A stretch of 64,000 nucleotides of DNA, from the NCBI GenBank assembly GCA_029204225.1, contig CM055104.1, positions 45,391,835 through 45,455,834 on the forward strand, given 5' to 3'. Position 1 is the stretch's first letter, and the number at the start of each line of letters is the position of its first letter. The stretch comes from Diphasiastrum complanatum (Eukaryota; Streptophyta; Lycopodiopsida; Lycopodiales; Lycopodiaceae). Positions 43,631-54,587 of the stretch are shown here, in pieces. The translations under genes and the position numbers were made by a program. The notes beneath the pieces are model-generated. The model saw nothing but the letters and a program-made list of their open reading frames with translations, did no database searches and was not told the DNA's origin.

Positions 43631-45215
43631 ATCAGCCCAAAAGGAAATTCGGGTTGAAAACTGTCAAATTATTGGATGCAATCATCCTCTAAAAAATTAA
43701 CAACTGTGACATAAAAGTGTACAGCCCGAAGCTGCCTTAGCTAGTCATTGACAATATATTTATGGAAAGTTCGTACCTCTTCATGGCTAATAGTCTTTAG
43801 TATAGGGCTAAGGAAGCGGACGGGGGTGGATGAGTCCACTCCTCCTTTTTTTATATAAAAAAAATTAGTGATAATTAGTGTTAAAAAATCAAAAGAAAAT
43901 GGACACGTCCTACCCCGCGTCCAGGTCCGGATGCGGACGCAGATTATCCGCGTCCGGCGCGGACCCTCATGTCTGGACTACTAGGGTGAGGACCCGTCCC
44001 GGGCCTTCAACGCCTAGAGGGCGGTACAATCGCTGATTTTTTTTTTGCTAAAAATAAACCAAGATTTATTAAAAATAGTGAGTTTATGATTTCAATTTTA
44101 ACTAAAAAGTACTTTTTAATAATAGTAAAAGTATCTTACAAAGTGTAATGCACTTATAGATGTGTCTAAAAATAATAATGATGCATTATACATTTATTAC
44201 TTCTCCAAATCTTGAAATAATAAATGCAGGTGTGATATTGTGGCTTTTAAGGTTTCATAGAAATACACTGTAAAAAAATCAGTAGGTTGTTAAGTTTACA
44301 AAGATCCCTGCAAGAAATGATTGCAATAAAATGTTGGATCATGGACAAGGCTCTTTTGGAAGGAAGAGTTCAGATGGGCTTAAGGGATCCCATTCGAGCT
44401 AGTCTCCCCAATACTCAACATAGTTGAAATTGTCAACAAGAGGATTTATGTGGCAACTTTTGCTAGGCATATATTCTAGATTTTTTTTTTTCATGATTGG
44501 ATTGAAAGCAAGAACTTTCAAGATTTGCTTGGGGCTTCATTGCACTGAACTCAACTCCTATGATATCAATTGTTGTTTTCACTGTTCGCGAAAAATCTAC
44601 AAAGCCTAAGCTCATTTTTAAAATTATATATTTACCTACTAAATTTATAGTTGTAGGTTATTAAAGCCTTACTTTTTTAACATATTGTAATCAAACTTGT
44701 AGTTTTTAATTCGATGAAACAGAGCATTAGGCCTACAAGCTACAACTAAGCAGGGGCCGGGTTCAACTTATGCATTCCTTCACTTTTGCATATTATTTGT
44801 GGTTTTGAGCAAAATGAGTCGGTTCAACCACGTCACTTAGCACTAGCAAGTCTTTTTACGCGTACTTTTAAAAAAAGTAACAACCAATGACTGTTTGACA
44901 CATCAGCAACAAACATTTACATCAATAATCATCCTATACCAGATGGGTGAATATATGATTATTTGTTGATGATGTCAAACACCCATTGATTAATGATACA
45001 TGTCGTAAGAAGTTTTTCATGTTACTATGTTATTGTCTCTAGGGTGCAACAAATGCATTGTTCTTGTTAGTGAACCTTTTTTTTTTCACAAAAAGACTTG
45101 CTCTAGCTACAATAAGCTTTTTTAAGGGTGGTTTCAAATGAGCTGTTCCCTTTGCTTGGCCCTTTGACTTGTTATACACTTTTTGAATTTTGGCAAGTGA
45201 ATAGCCAAATATCAT
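43631..45215 (+). other. Interval without recognised gene
   Basis: 43631-43850 is the 3' flank of the F-box/kelch gene. 43900-44000 is a GC-rich island in AT-rich surroundings and contains a perfect 7-bp hairpin, CGGACGC and GCGTCCG around a 9-base loop (43934-43956). 44000-45215 is AT-rich and I see no coding sequence in it; 45020-45215 adjoins an LTR-like repeat but does not match its partner. Confidence 0.5.
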
Positions 45216-46959
45216 TTGGTTACTTGCCAAATATTGCCATAATTGGTAGTTTCCAAGTACTTACCAAAAAGCCTAGTTTTACTTTACTAGATTCAATGTA
45301 TCTCAATCAATCAAGAGAAATAGGTCCAAATACGACCTTATCACTTCACCTAGTTATTAAAAATAGTAAAGACACTATTTTTGGCCCTTATTAATATAAA
45401 TAAATAAATTTCTAAGTAGAAATCTAAGTTTGGCCTCCAAATTGCCAAATAGAACCAACAAAACTAGTTGACAGTTTTCACACTGACCCTCTTCAACTAG
45501 TTTTACCACACTACTTTGATCCATCTTAAGAATTATCTCCATTCTAAGAATAGACCTCTTTTCTATGGTTTTGTAATGCTAAAAATAAAAACATTCATAA
45601 TTGACATAGATAATAGTGTCCATATTGGATGCTTCACTATTTCCTACATCAATTTTACATATCAAGATGTAAAACCAACATGAAAAGTAATATAAATTCA
45701 TAATGAATAGATTTCTCTAAAAAAAAGCATCAACCAAGCAATAAATGTGAGTAATCAACAAATGATTGCATGTCTCCTCCATATTCCACTTTATATTTTT
45801 TCTCAAAATTTTTTTACACATAGACCGATCAAAACACTCAAATTTGAAATCTACATAATGTAGCTCATTAAAATTCAATTTTTTTTTAATAACACTATAA
45901 TTCGACGTCAGAGGTAGCCCGCAAGCATGACATGTTATCCATAGTATAGTATGCAATTTATCATTTCTAAAAAATAGTATAATTTTTAAATAGTAGCTCC
46001 GATTGAGACTAAATTTATATCGTTAGAAAGTGCTTTTTCTAATGACACCCTACATGACCTACTTCTGAGCTACCATTCAAAAGTTATTGCCAATATCAAA
46101 GTTTCTAGAAAATCCAATATCTCTTTTGTGCACCCATTGAGTACTCTCTCACTGAGAGAGTGCGCTATCCGCGCACAAAAGAAATATTTGGTTAAGAGGG
46201 TCATTTATCTGCGCACAGAAGAGATATTGGGTCTTTCAAAACTTTGACTAGCAATAACTTTTAAATGATAGCTTAGAAGTAGGTCATTTAGGATGTCATT
46301 GAAAGCTCTCATTGAGTGCTTTTCAACGGTATAATTTTCATGTCAATTGCAGCTACGGTTTTAAAGTTATACTATTTTTAATGAACTACAAACTATAATG
46401 TACATAGCATTGAAAATAGTGTGGACATAAATGAAAAGTCATTTGGATAGAAAATGAATTTATTTTTGTAATTTACATTACTAAACTTTGTCAATCTACG
46501 TGGCATTTTTTATAGGGTCTTTTTTGGATTCAAAATTCTTGTAATGAAGTTTAGATGTATTTTACATACTAAATCACCAATATCAAGAGGGAAGAGAGAG
46601 AAGAAGACAAGAGGATAGAAGAATAAAGCTCTCCAAAGATAATGAGAACATCTAATAAGTTTCTCCATGTTGGCCTTACTATATATAACAACAAAATGTC
46701 ACTTTCCAAATATTTTCCTATTTGATAGTTTCCAAGCAGTTACCAAAAATCCTAGTTTTACTTCACTAGGTTCAATGTATCTCAATCAACCAATAGAAAT
46801 AGGTCCAAATTCGACATTATCATTTCACCTACTTGTTAAAAATAGTAAAAACACTATTTTTAGGCCTTAGACATAAAGAAATAAATGTCTAAGTTGAAAT
46901 CTAAGTTTGGCCTCCGAATTGCCAAATAGGTCCAACAAAACTAGTTGACAATTTTCATA
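45216..46959 (-). mobile_element. Small non-autonomous LTR element related to copia element D
   Basis: Two direct repeats of about 267-270 bp, 46959-46690 and 45482-45216 on the minus strand, look like a 5' and a truncated 3' LTR. Both start (TRTGAAAAYTGTCAACTAG) and continue alike (GGCCAAACTTAGATTTC, ATTGATTGAGATACATTGAA). Before the lower LTR is a purine tract GAAGAGGGTCAG. The internal sequence 45483-45870 resembles the 3' internal end of the copia element at 52016-57473, including the strings around 56520-56820. A foldback element (45945-46397) occupies much of the rest. No protein-coding capacity remains. A TATA-like TTATATATAG lies near 46670. Confidence 0.62.
45945..46397 (+). repeat. 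Foldback (long inverted repeat) element
   Basis: The left arm, 45945 to about 46123, and the right arm, about 46208-46397, are imperfect inverted copies. Both arms carry AAAAATAGTATAA, AGAAGTAGGTCAT, TGTCATT and TTATTGCCAATATCAAAGT-type sequence, ending inward in TTTTGTGCAC or GCGCACAGAAGAG. The outer ends match TATAGTATG against TATAGTTTG. The spacer has a small palindrome (ACTCTCTCACTGAGAGAGT, 46140-46158) and one more partial unit of the inner end. Long arms without coding sequence resemble a Mutator-type or other foldback MITE. I could not define a target duplication. Confidence 0.72.
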
Positions 46960-48485
46960 GGAGGACAATTAACCAATTGCAATCAGCCTACTCGTCCAAT
47001 CGATTGTGCTAGGTAAATTGATTCTTGAGCAAATAATTCAAGGTGTAACTCCCACATGTTGCCATGTGGCAAGTAGGAATCAAGTATTATCACAACTGCA
47101 TCAACATTATTGCTACGTAAACTCTCACAACCATTGTAAAACCATGAAATTTGAGTGGACATTGTCTATGAGCAAATTTTGAATTGTAAACTAAACCACA
47201 ATTTTTGGGATGTTTTTAAAGAATCACTTCTACAATAAGTTGGAATTTTCATTGTACGTTATGAAATATGAATTCCAAATAAAACCAATCATATCATGTG
47301 AGAGGGTGGTGGAGATGGTGTGTCGTGATTAATCTAAGCAAGAGCATGAAGTAGCACTTGTCTAAAGGCATCAAGAGAGCATGTGAGATATTGAGAAATT
47401 GTTTTCATCAAAGAATTCTCGACCTAGAAATAATGTGACTCAATTATATGTATGAGAAAATGATTCATATTTACATTACTAAAGTTGTTAACAATCAAAA
47501 GCATTGATAAACATTGAAATCCGAGCCCACACATGTGTACTACAGGCTTTAGTACGGCCTTCAAGCTGAGAAACAAGTAGAAATTGATTTGGTTTCATTT
47601 GGATCACAAAAACTCAATGTACATAGTGAATCAGCTTGAGATTGCTAATGAGCTCCAAAAATATTCTATCTTCTCACTATGGGAGCTTGGAATATATAGA
47701 AACTTCGACTTTCTTCTTGAAGTTAGGTGGATTTCCAGCATGTAATAAGGAAGTTAACTCACTCTTCTTGCCCTAAAATGAAACCCTAGCCTAGATCCTA
47801 GAGTTATGCTTGGTAGGTAGCTAGTTGGTCAAATTTTCACCTTAAACTTAGGTGTAGGTCCTATAAAGTAGGGATGACCACCAAATAGACATGAACAACT
47901 CTCTTGACTTGACCTAAACTACATTAGGAGTGGGTTTCCACGTGGCATCTTGGCCTTACATGTGTGGAACCCAATTATACACAATATTTACAATGTTTTA
48001 TATGGCTAGATTTGCCAAATTAGGCTATTTTTCACATAGATTAGTTTTTGAAGGTTGTGGATTTCAATCCCACCTTCTTGCAAGTAGCCAATAGGAAGCA
48101 AGGGGCAAGGGCCACCCCAAAGATAAAAAGGAACCTATTGTACACCATTTTACATGCTTATTGAGAGGAGGAGACTCTACCAAATTGGAGAGCCAAAGAA
48201 TCCTCATGTGCTAATCAGCCTTTCTTGTGCTTTTGTTGTGTTTGCTTTTGCTTTCATTTTCATTTTTATTGTTTTAACTAGTTATGGCTTTTCCATTAGC
48301 ATGCACATAGAGCACATGAGATAACCCCCATCTCACCTCTCTCTCTTTCCTCTTTCACCTACTATCTTGATGATTGCTTGTGGTTAGTGTTAGTGAAAGT
48401 AGAGTTAAAGTGGAGTGTTAAAGTAGAGTTAGGAAAGCAGCTAAACTAGCAACTAAACATAGTTAGGAACCTATCTTTGAGTTCT
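46960..48485 (+). other. Interval without recognised gene
   Basis: No coding sequence recognised on either strand. The last 200 bp before the gypsy gag fragment at 48490 may be leader or LTR sequence of that element, but I found no boundary. Confidence 0.45.
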
Positions 48486-48489
48486 TCAT

Positions 48490-48565
48490 CCAAACATGAG
48501 ACAGTGGATTAAACAGTTCCAAGAAGAAGAGGAATTGGAGGCTGATAAAGCTACAACTGAAAATA
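48490..48565 (+). pseudogene. Short gypsy gag fragment
   Basis: Reads NMRQWIKQFQEEEELEADKA and matches NMRQWIRHLQEEEELETAKA of the gypsy element near 11700-11780. It is cut off by the copia LTR that begins at 48583. Confidence 0.7.
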
Positions 48566-48582
48566 CGTAATCCACAAATAGA

Positions 48583-49745
48583 TGTGAAAGAGGATCAATT
48601 CAGATCCAAATCTACTAAAGACCTTTGGTTACAAAACAAGCTACTCCACCATTCTTGCCAATGTAGAAAAATCAGCATCTACACCCAAAATAGAATGCAA
48701 ACTCTAATAAAACTTGATCAAACATGAATCAAATCATAAAGTACTATTTCTGTCCATATAAAACTGGCAAGCTATTGTATTTCACCTGAAAATAACAAAT
48801 ATAGACCATTCTACACATAGAATTGCAAGATATCACAAGTATAGTGCACCAATGGATAGTAGAACCCAAGAGAACCATGTATGAGCGTGAAATGAGATAG
48901 AGAAGAGAGAAGATCTGCTTTTCCATGAGTTACATCCTTTTATAACAGATCCAGACCCTATTTGGGCACTTGGCTTTTCCTCCAAAATGTAAACCCTACT
49001 ATTTTTGGGTCTAGATTCAATGTACCCAACATTTAAATTTGAATCTACTCAAACTCGACTATCAACTTTTTCACACTTTCAAAAAGTGTTTATTCAAATA
49101 AAATTTAGACTAATTAACTTTGAAAAGTCAAACTCTAAGTCTAATATAAAGTTGGCCTCAATTTGTCAAATAAACAAATATAGCAAATATGATTAAACTA
49201 GTTGAATCTTTCACACTCCCTCTTCAACTATTTTTAGCATGGACTTTGATAAGTGATGTCCTATGCTTCATGAACAAGTCCTTTCCCAATGCTTTGGTGA
49301 AGATATCAGTTACACATTCCCTTGAGGCCACATGTTGAAGCTCCACCTCCTTTGCAATGACTTGCTCCCTCACAAAATGATATTGCACCTCAATATGCTT
49401 GCTCCTAGCATGAAAGATATGATTGGTTGCCAAACCTTGGGCTGATTGATTCTAAAAAATCCAACAAGTGAAGATCCTTGATCATCCTCTTGATCCATAT
49501 CATCTCCTTTGTGCAATGTATAAGAGCTTTGCACTCGGCCTCACTAGATGACAATGAGATAGTGGCTTGTTTCTTCGACATCCATGATATAGCTCCATCA
49601 CCTATTAAAATACAATGAGCACTAATAGATTTCCTATCCATTACATCTCCAACATAGTCTAAAATTGAAAATCCAAAAAGATTAGGTGATGATCCCTCAT
49701 ACAATATGCCAAAATCTTGAGTTCCAATGATGTACCTCAAAACTC
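48583..49745 (-). mobile_element. 3' end of a copia element: RNase H plus 3' LTR
   Basis: Minus strand: RNase H (49740-49224) with YVGDVMDRKSISAHCILIGD, ISWMSKKQATISLSSSEAEC and, after a frame change near 49435, IEVQYHFVREQVIAKEVELQ, ASRECVTDIFTKALG. The polypurine tract GAAGAGGGAG (49216-49225) and the 3' LTR (49215-48583, 633 bp) follow. The LTR is clearly related to those of the element at 52016-57473, sharing ACATTGAATCTAGACCC, AATAGTAGGGTTTACATTTT and ATAAAAGGATGTAACTC, and has a TATA box GTTATAAAAGG near 48937-48947. The element is truncated at about 49745, where gypsy gag begins. Confidence 0.85.
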
Positions 49746-49751
49746 GTTTCC

Positions 49752-50635
49752 TTAGCTTCCAATACTCCTCACACAGTTCTTGCTATGCAGTTGGACTTTT
49801 TGGCTTGAATTCCTTGGATTTGGCCTTTCAAGCACCGTTATAACCTGGATTTGGAACTGTATTGGTGTTCTGTTGTTTTGTGGAACAATTAGACTTTGAT
49901 TGGACATTGCCCATCGATGATTTTGAACTTGGTTGAAAATTGTCGACCTTAGCCTTTTACTTCCCATTGTCTTGTGGCCTTGAAGACTGCGTGAACATGC
50001 TTGCTTGCAAACCTTGTGTCGGTTTTCTGCCAAGAGATTGAGTTGCCATAGGTACTTGTTGTAATTTAGCATCCACCATCCATTGTAGAAGGCTAGGTAG
50101 AATTCTCGTAATTTCTATTGCTACAATTTGCTTGATGGATTCTACCAGCTCTGTCTCTTGTGATGCAGTAGTCATTTGAGTTTTAGGTGACGTTGTGTAC
50201 TTTTTGGATTTGGGAGGATTGTCGTGTAATCCATTCGCCTCAAAACCAAGTGGCACTAAAATTTTCCATCTGTAGTGCATCTTGAGTGGATTTGTCTGAT
50301 AACATGGTACATGCTGGTCCTTGTAAGATAATGCCATTTTAGCTTTTTGTAATTGCCTCAATGGACAATCTAGACATGGATGGTTGACGCCACATTGTGA
50401 ACACCAAGGTAGAAATACTGTTGGATCACCTCGATGTGGGCATTTCGGATCGATGATGCCTTCCACCACATCCGAAACATTGTACCCTACAAAGAATACC
50501 ATCCCCTTGGAAGTGATAAGCATACACAGGTAACAAATGTCCCTTCTCACTCTCCACATAGTAGAGTGGTAAGCTGTTATGGTCTTTAGCTGAATTCGAG
50601 GACAATCCTGATGATATTACCAAGACTTCCACTCT
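49752..50635 (-). pseudogene. Gypsy gag/nucleocapsid relic with two zinc knuckles
   Basis: In overlapping minus-strand frames there are a first knuckle CFGCGGRHHRSEMP (last Cys replaced) and a second CSQCGVNHPCLDC about 25 residues later. The segment LVESIKQIVAIEITRILPSL and basic sequence follow. The layout of the pair and spacing match the gypsy element at 11420-11530. A frame change separates the two knuckles. I could not locate capsid sequence; 50640 onwards is non-coding. Confidence 0.65.
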
Positions 50636-50939
50636 TTTAAAATGAGAGAAACGAAAAAAGAAAAGAGTAAATAAAAAATTGATCAGTATGGATGAAAAAA
50701 TACGAACAACAAAAATAAAAAGTCATAGTAATAGATGGATGTAACAGGTGAATTTTATGAACAAGATGAAGGCTACATAGAATGGAGATGGAAGAAAATG
50801 AGCATTGTGACAGTGTAGATGGCAACTGATGTGGAGGAACAATGGTAACTATGGTGCCGGGTGGGTGGGGTCCAGAGCCTCCCCGTTGAGGCCCCAACGA
50901 TGGTATGACTTGTTTACGATTGAGCTGGTGATTGGCATG

Positions 50940-51945
50940 TCAAGTCATTAGCCAATGAGGCCTCCTCTTTTTTTTTTTTGTAGAAGAGGACGAGTAATTA
51001 CAGTAGGCGAGTAATTACAGTGGGCGAGTAATGGACGCGAGTTATGCTGGGCGCGAGTAATAGCTCTGATGGTGAGTAATAAATTATAACTCGCCGAGCT
51101 CTCAGAAGATAGATCAGTATGTGTGCAGGCCTCAACTCTGATGGCAAGTAAAGATAGTGAACAAAAAAATGAAAAACTTTGATGGCGAGTTATATATCCC
51201 TGATGGCGAGTTATAACTGGCGAGTAATAAAAATGACGGAAATATAAAAAATGACAAGATAATTTAAAATGACAAGTAATAGCTCTGAGCGCGAGTAATA
51301 AATTATGACTCGACGATCACCAAGAAGATACCTCTGAGCTTGCTGATCACTCTGCTCTGTTGGCGAGTAAAGTTGATGAGAAAAAAGTGGAAAAAAGTGG
51401 TCTAGCGAGTAAAAGGTGGATGGGCGGGTAAAGTATGGATGGCGAGTTATAAGTTATAACTCGCCGAGCTCACAGAACAGAGTCTAGACCCTGACTAGCT
51501 CTCTAAAAAAGTGGCAAGTAAAGAAAATGACAGAAAAGTGGGAAAAGCACAATAGGCGTGTAATAAATCTATCAAAAAGATAGAAAATACCATGGAGTGA
51601 TCACTAAGATTTGTAGGTAGGATTTCTTTCACTGTTCACCTCCCTTGATAAGACCAATCTCTTGAGGAGAAGATCTAGAGCCAAGAACACCTAGATAAGC
51701 ACAGATTAATGAAACCAAAAAAAGACCAACAAGAGAGGTAGCATCCGAGATGAATGCCTCACCAATCTAGGCCATTCCACGATCCAATCCGAAGCCAAGA
51801 TTGACAACCTTAGCAAGCCTAGACCCCACTCCTCTTTCGTCGCTTAGCCCTCTCCCTATTGGATCGAAGCCCGATACTACATGACAAAACCCCTTCTTTG
51901 CCCTCTACATGCGATCGATTAGGGAGGCACGAAAAAGTTTCAACA
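50940..51945 (+). repeat. Probable 5' LTR of a gypsy element, with CGAGTAA/CGAGTTA repeats
   Basis: The end at 51945 (...TTTCAACA) is placed by the primer site six bases further on; the start is a guess. Between 50985 and 51560 the strings GCGAGTAAT, GGCGAGTAAA and TTATAACTCGCCGAGCTC occur repeatedly in both orientations, about fourteen times. The region 50636-50940 has no gene and may belong to the same LTR. Confidence 0.55.
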
Positions 51946-51951
51946 TTTTTT

Positions 51952-51969
51952 TGGCGCCGTTGCCGGGGA
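51952..51969 (+). other. Primer-binding site, aspartate-tRNA type, of a gypsy element
   Basis: TGGCGCCGTTGCCGGGGA is complementary to the 3' end of plant aspartate tRNA and is the usual primer site of Athila/Tat-type gypsy elements. It shows that the surrounding DNA is the 5' part of such an element on the plus strand, interrupted 46 bp later by copia element D. Confidence 0.88.
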
Positions 51970-52015
51970 GACGGTGCTAAATAGTCCTAGGAGTGGTTTT
52001 TTAGTTTGTATTTTT

Positions 52016-52667
52016 TGTGAGAGATTTCAACTAGTTTAGTCTAGTTTAGTCACATTTTGGTAAATTGTCAATAAGAGGCCAAAACTCATTTTATACTTAG
52101 AGATAAACTTTTTGAAGTTATATTAGTTTAAAATACATTCAATAAACACTTTTGGAAAGTGTGGGAAAGTTGGTAGTCAAGTTTGAGAGAGATTCAAATT
52201 TGAACCTTGGGTACATTGAATCTAGACCCAAAAATAGTAGGGTTTACATTTTGGAGGGAAAGCCAAGTGGCCAAATAGGGTTTGAAAACTCTATAAAAGG
52301 ATGTAACTCGTGGAGAGACACATCTTCTCTCTTCTCTATCTCATTTCATGCTTATACATGGTTCTCTTGGGTTCTACTATCCATTGGTGCACTATCTTGG
52401 TGATTGCTTGCAATTCTATGTGTAGAATGATCTATATTTGCAATTTGTGGATCCACACGTGTGAAATATAGTAGCTTGCTAGTTTTGTATGGACAGCAAC
52501 AGTACATAATCATTTCATTCAAGTTTGATCAAGTTCTATTAGTGTTTGCATCTCAAATTATGTGTAGATGCTGATTTTTCTACATTGGTGAAATTGGTAG
52601 TGTATTTCTCTTTCTAACCAAAGATCATTCAAGTAGATTGGATCTTAAGGATCTGAAATCTTTCACA
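52016..52667 (+). repeat. 5' LTR of copia element D
   Basis: 652 bp, TGTGAGAGATTTC...AAATCTTTCACA. TATA box CTATAAAAGG at 52291-52300, followed by a pyrimidine-rich CTTCTCTCTTCTCTATCTC stretch, a plausible transcription start area. Confidence 0.95.
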
Positions 52668-52679
52668 TGGTATCAGAGC
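52668..52679 (+). other. Primer-binding site of copia element D
   Basis: TGGTATCAGAGC directly after the LTR; methionine-tRNA type. Confidence 0.93.
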
Positions 52680-53267
52680 TTGTGTTTCAACTTATGAAGG
52701 AGGAAATCAGATCTATCAATGATTTGGTGAAGATATCAAGTCTAGAGCATGCTAGAAAGGATTCTACACCAAAATCGGATTTTTTGCTTTTGTAGATTGG
52801 ATCTTTTGTAGATCAAAACACTAAATAGGTCAATATACTTGTTCAATTCCATTTTTTGAATTCACATGCTGGATTTGGCCAGTTTTTGGATCATTGGTTC
52901 AGCCTAAGTGGTGGCTTATAGATTGCATATCAAATTTTCAGCATTTGCATGTAGATTTGAAATAGTCAATTTTTTGTGATTTTGTCAAAACCCTAATTTT
53001 GATTGGATCTCTAGATAGTGAGGTTGCTGGACTTCATTCGAGTGTATTTCAATCTTAGGAAATGGCAAAAGTCATTAGATTGAGGATAGATCATAGGTTG
53101 ATCAAGATTCCATGATTCTATGTGTTGATTTGCTTGGATAAGTGCTAGAAGAGAATTTGTGAGATAGTTTCAAATCTTGGTGATTTCTTTTGAAAGCATT
53201 TGTTGTTGTTCAAAGGAGTGCTTTGTGCATTGAAACAGGTTGAAAGAGAAGATCAGGTCATTGCTAC

Positions 53268-54500
53268 ATGGCAACCTCAATTGGAGTCATGTTGGAAGCC
53301 AATGATAGGCTTACCTCAAGTAACTATTCATTATGGAAAGTCAGGATGGAGTCACTTCTTGAGATGAATGATGTTTTGGATATTGTTGTAGGTTTGGAGG
53401 AGAGACCAGCAACACAACAAGATCAATTGAGGTATGACAAGAGGGCCAAGAAGGCTCTACACATGATAAAGATGAATGTTACCAATGAACTTCTCAAGGA
53501 AGTTGGTAAGTGCACATCGTCTTTGAAAGCTTGGAATTCATTGAAGAAGCTTTATGAATCCAAGTCTACTTCTAGAGTGTTGACTCTAAGAAGGCAAATC
53601 TTTTCTTGTTTGCAAAAGAATGAAGAAAGTCCAAGTACTTTTGTTTTGAGAATGAAAGCATTGAATGATGAGTTAGCTTGCATACATGAAAGCATTAAGG
53701 AAGGAGAGCTTATTCAAGTGATTCTTAATGGCTTGTTGGATGCTCATGCTAACATTGTTCAAAGTATTGTTATTCAAAAGACTTTGCCAAGTTTGATGGA
53801 TCTTCAAGAGATCTTGATCAATGAGGAATATAGGCTTCAAGCAAGAGGTGGATCTACATCGACACTTCAAGAGGATGCTATGTTCACAAAGGGCAAATTC
53901 AAGGGCAAAACCAAAAGCAAGTGGTCTAAAGGGCAAGATCAAGTGGATGCTTCTTCAAGTGGCAAAAAGAAGAATAGATCAAAGCTCAAGTGCTTCTATT
54001 GTGGCATCAAAGGACACTTTGCAAGTGAGTGCTACAAGAAGAAGAGAGATCAAGGAGACAAGCAAGGTAATCTTACTCTTGATGAGGATGGTTTGGATGT
54101 GCAAGATGCAAATGATGATGCTTTTGTGATGTCTTCATGTATGCTTGCTAATGATGGACATCTAGATCCTTGGTGGATTGATAGTGGAGCAAGTTCACAC
54201 ATGACCTTTCACAAAGAGTACTTCACTTCTTTGTTGGCATATGGAGATGAAAAGAGGGTGATCTACACGGCCAATGATGGTGAGTGTGCAATCAAAGGGA
54301 TTGGCACGATTCCTATTTCTCTCTCTACAAATAGGAATGTTCATTTGGAGGATGTCTTGTTTATTCCATCTATTACCAAGAATTTTCTTAGTGTGAGTCA
54401 AATGCTAAGTAAGGGCCTCAAGGTGGAGTTTGATGGAGATGCTTGTTTGATCAAAGGGAAGGATGTCTTGATTGGAAAAGGTAAAAGACAAGGGAAGTAG
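53268..54500 (+). CDS. Copia Gag-protease of element D
   Basis: 410 codons from ATG 53268 (MATSIGVMLEANDRLTSSNY). The UBN2-type gag spans about residues 15-200 (SLWKVRMESLLEMNDVLDIV, SRVLTLRRQIFSCLQKNEES). An intact zinc knuckle, CFYCGIKGHFASEC, lies at 242-255. The protease has DSG at 305-307 (WWIDSGASSHMTFHKEY) and VLFIPSITKNFLSVSQ. The frame ends at TAG 54498-54500, but the same frame continues without another stop to the pre-integrase motif VWHKRMEHLNF. This is either an inactivating mutation or a site where readthrough would be needed. Gag itself looks complete. A leader of about 590 bp precedes it. Confidence 0.85.
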   Translation: MATSIGVMLEANDRLTSSNYSLWKVRMESLLEMNDVLDIVVGLEERPATQQDQLRYDKRAKKALHMIKMNVTNELLKEVGKCTSSLKAWNSLKKLYESKSTSRVLTLRRQIFSCLQKNEESPSTFVLRMKALNDELACIHESIKEGELIQVILNGLLDAHANIVQSIVIQKTLPSLMDLQEILINEEYRLQARGGSTSTLQEDAMFTKGKFKGKTKSKWSKGQDQVDASSSGKKKNRSKLKCFYCGIKGHFASECYKKKRDQGDKQGNLTLDEDGLDVQDANDDAFVMSSCMLANDGHLDPWWIDSGASSHMTFHKEYFTSLLAYGDEKRVIYTANDGECAIKGIGTIPISLSTNRNVHLEDVLFIPSITKNFLSVSQMLSKGLKVEFDGDACLIKGKDVLIGKGKRQGK

Positions 54501-54587
54501 ATCAAACTTGATGCTTGTGTTATTGCTAACCAAGTTGGATGTGTTGCAAAGGAGCAAATTTCTATTCAAGAGGTTTGGCACAAAAGG

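Noticed and set aside
43934-43956. Hairpin as a transcription terminator
   Set aside because: Factor-independent hairpin terminators are not a feature of plant nuclear genes transcribed by RNA polymerase II.
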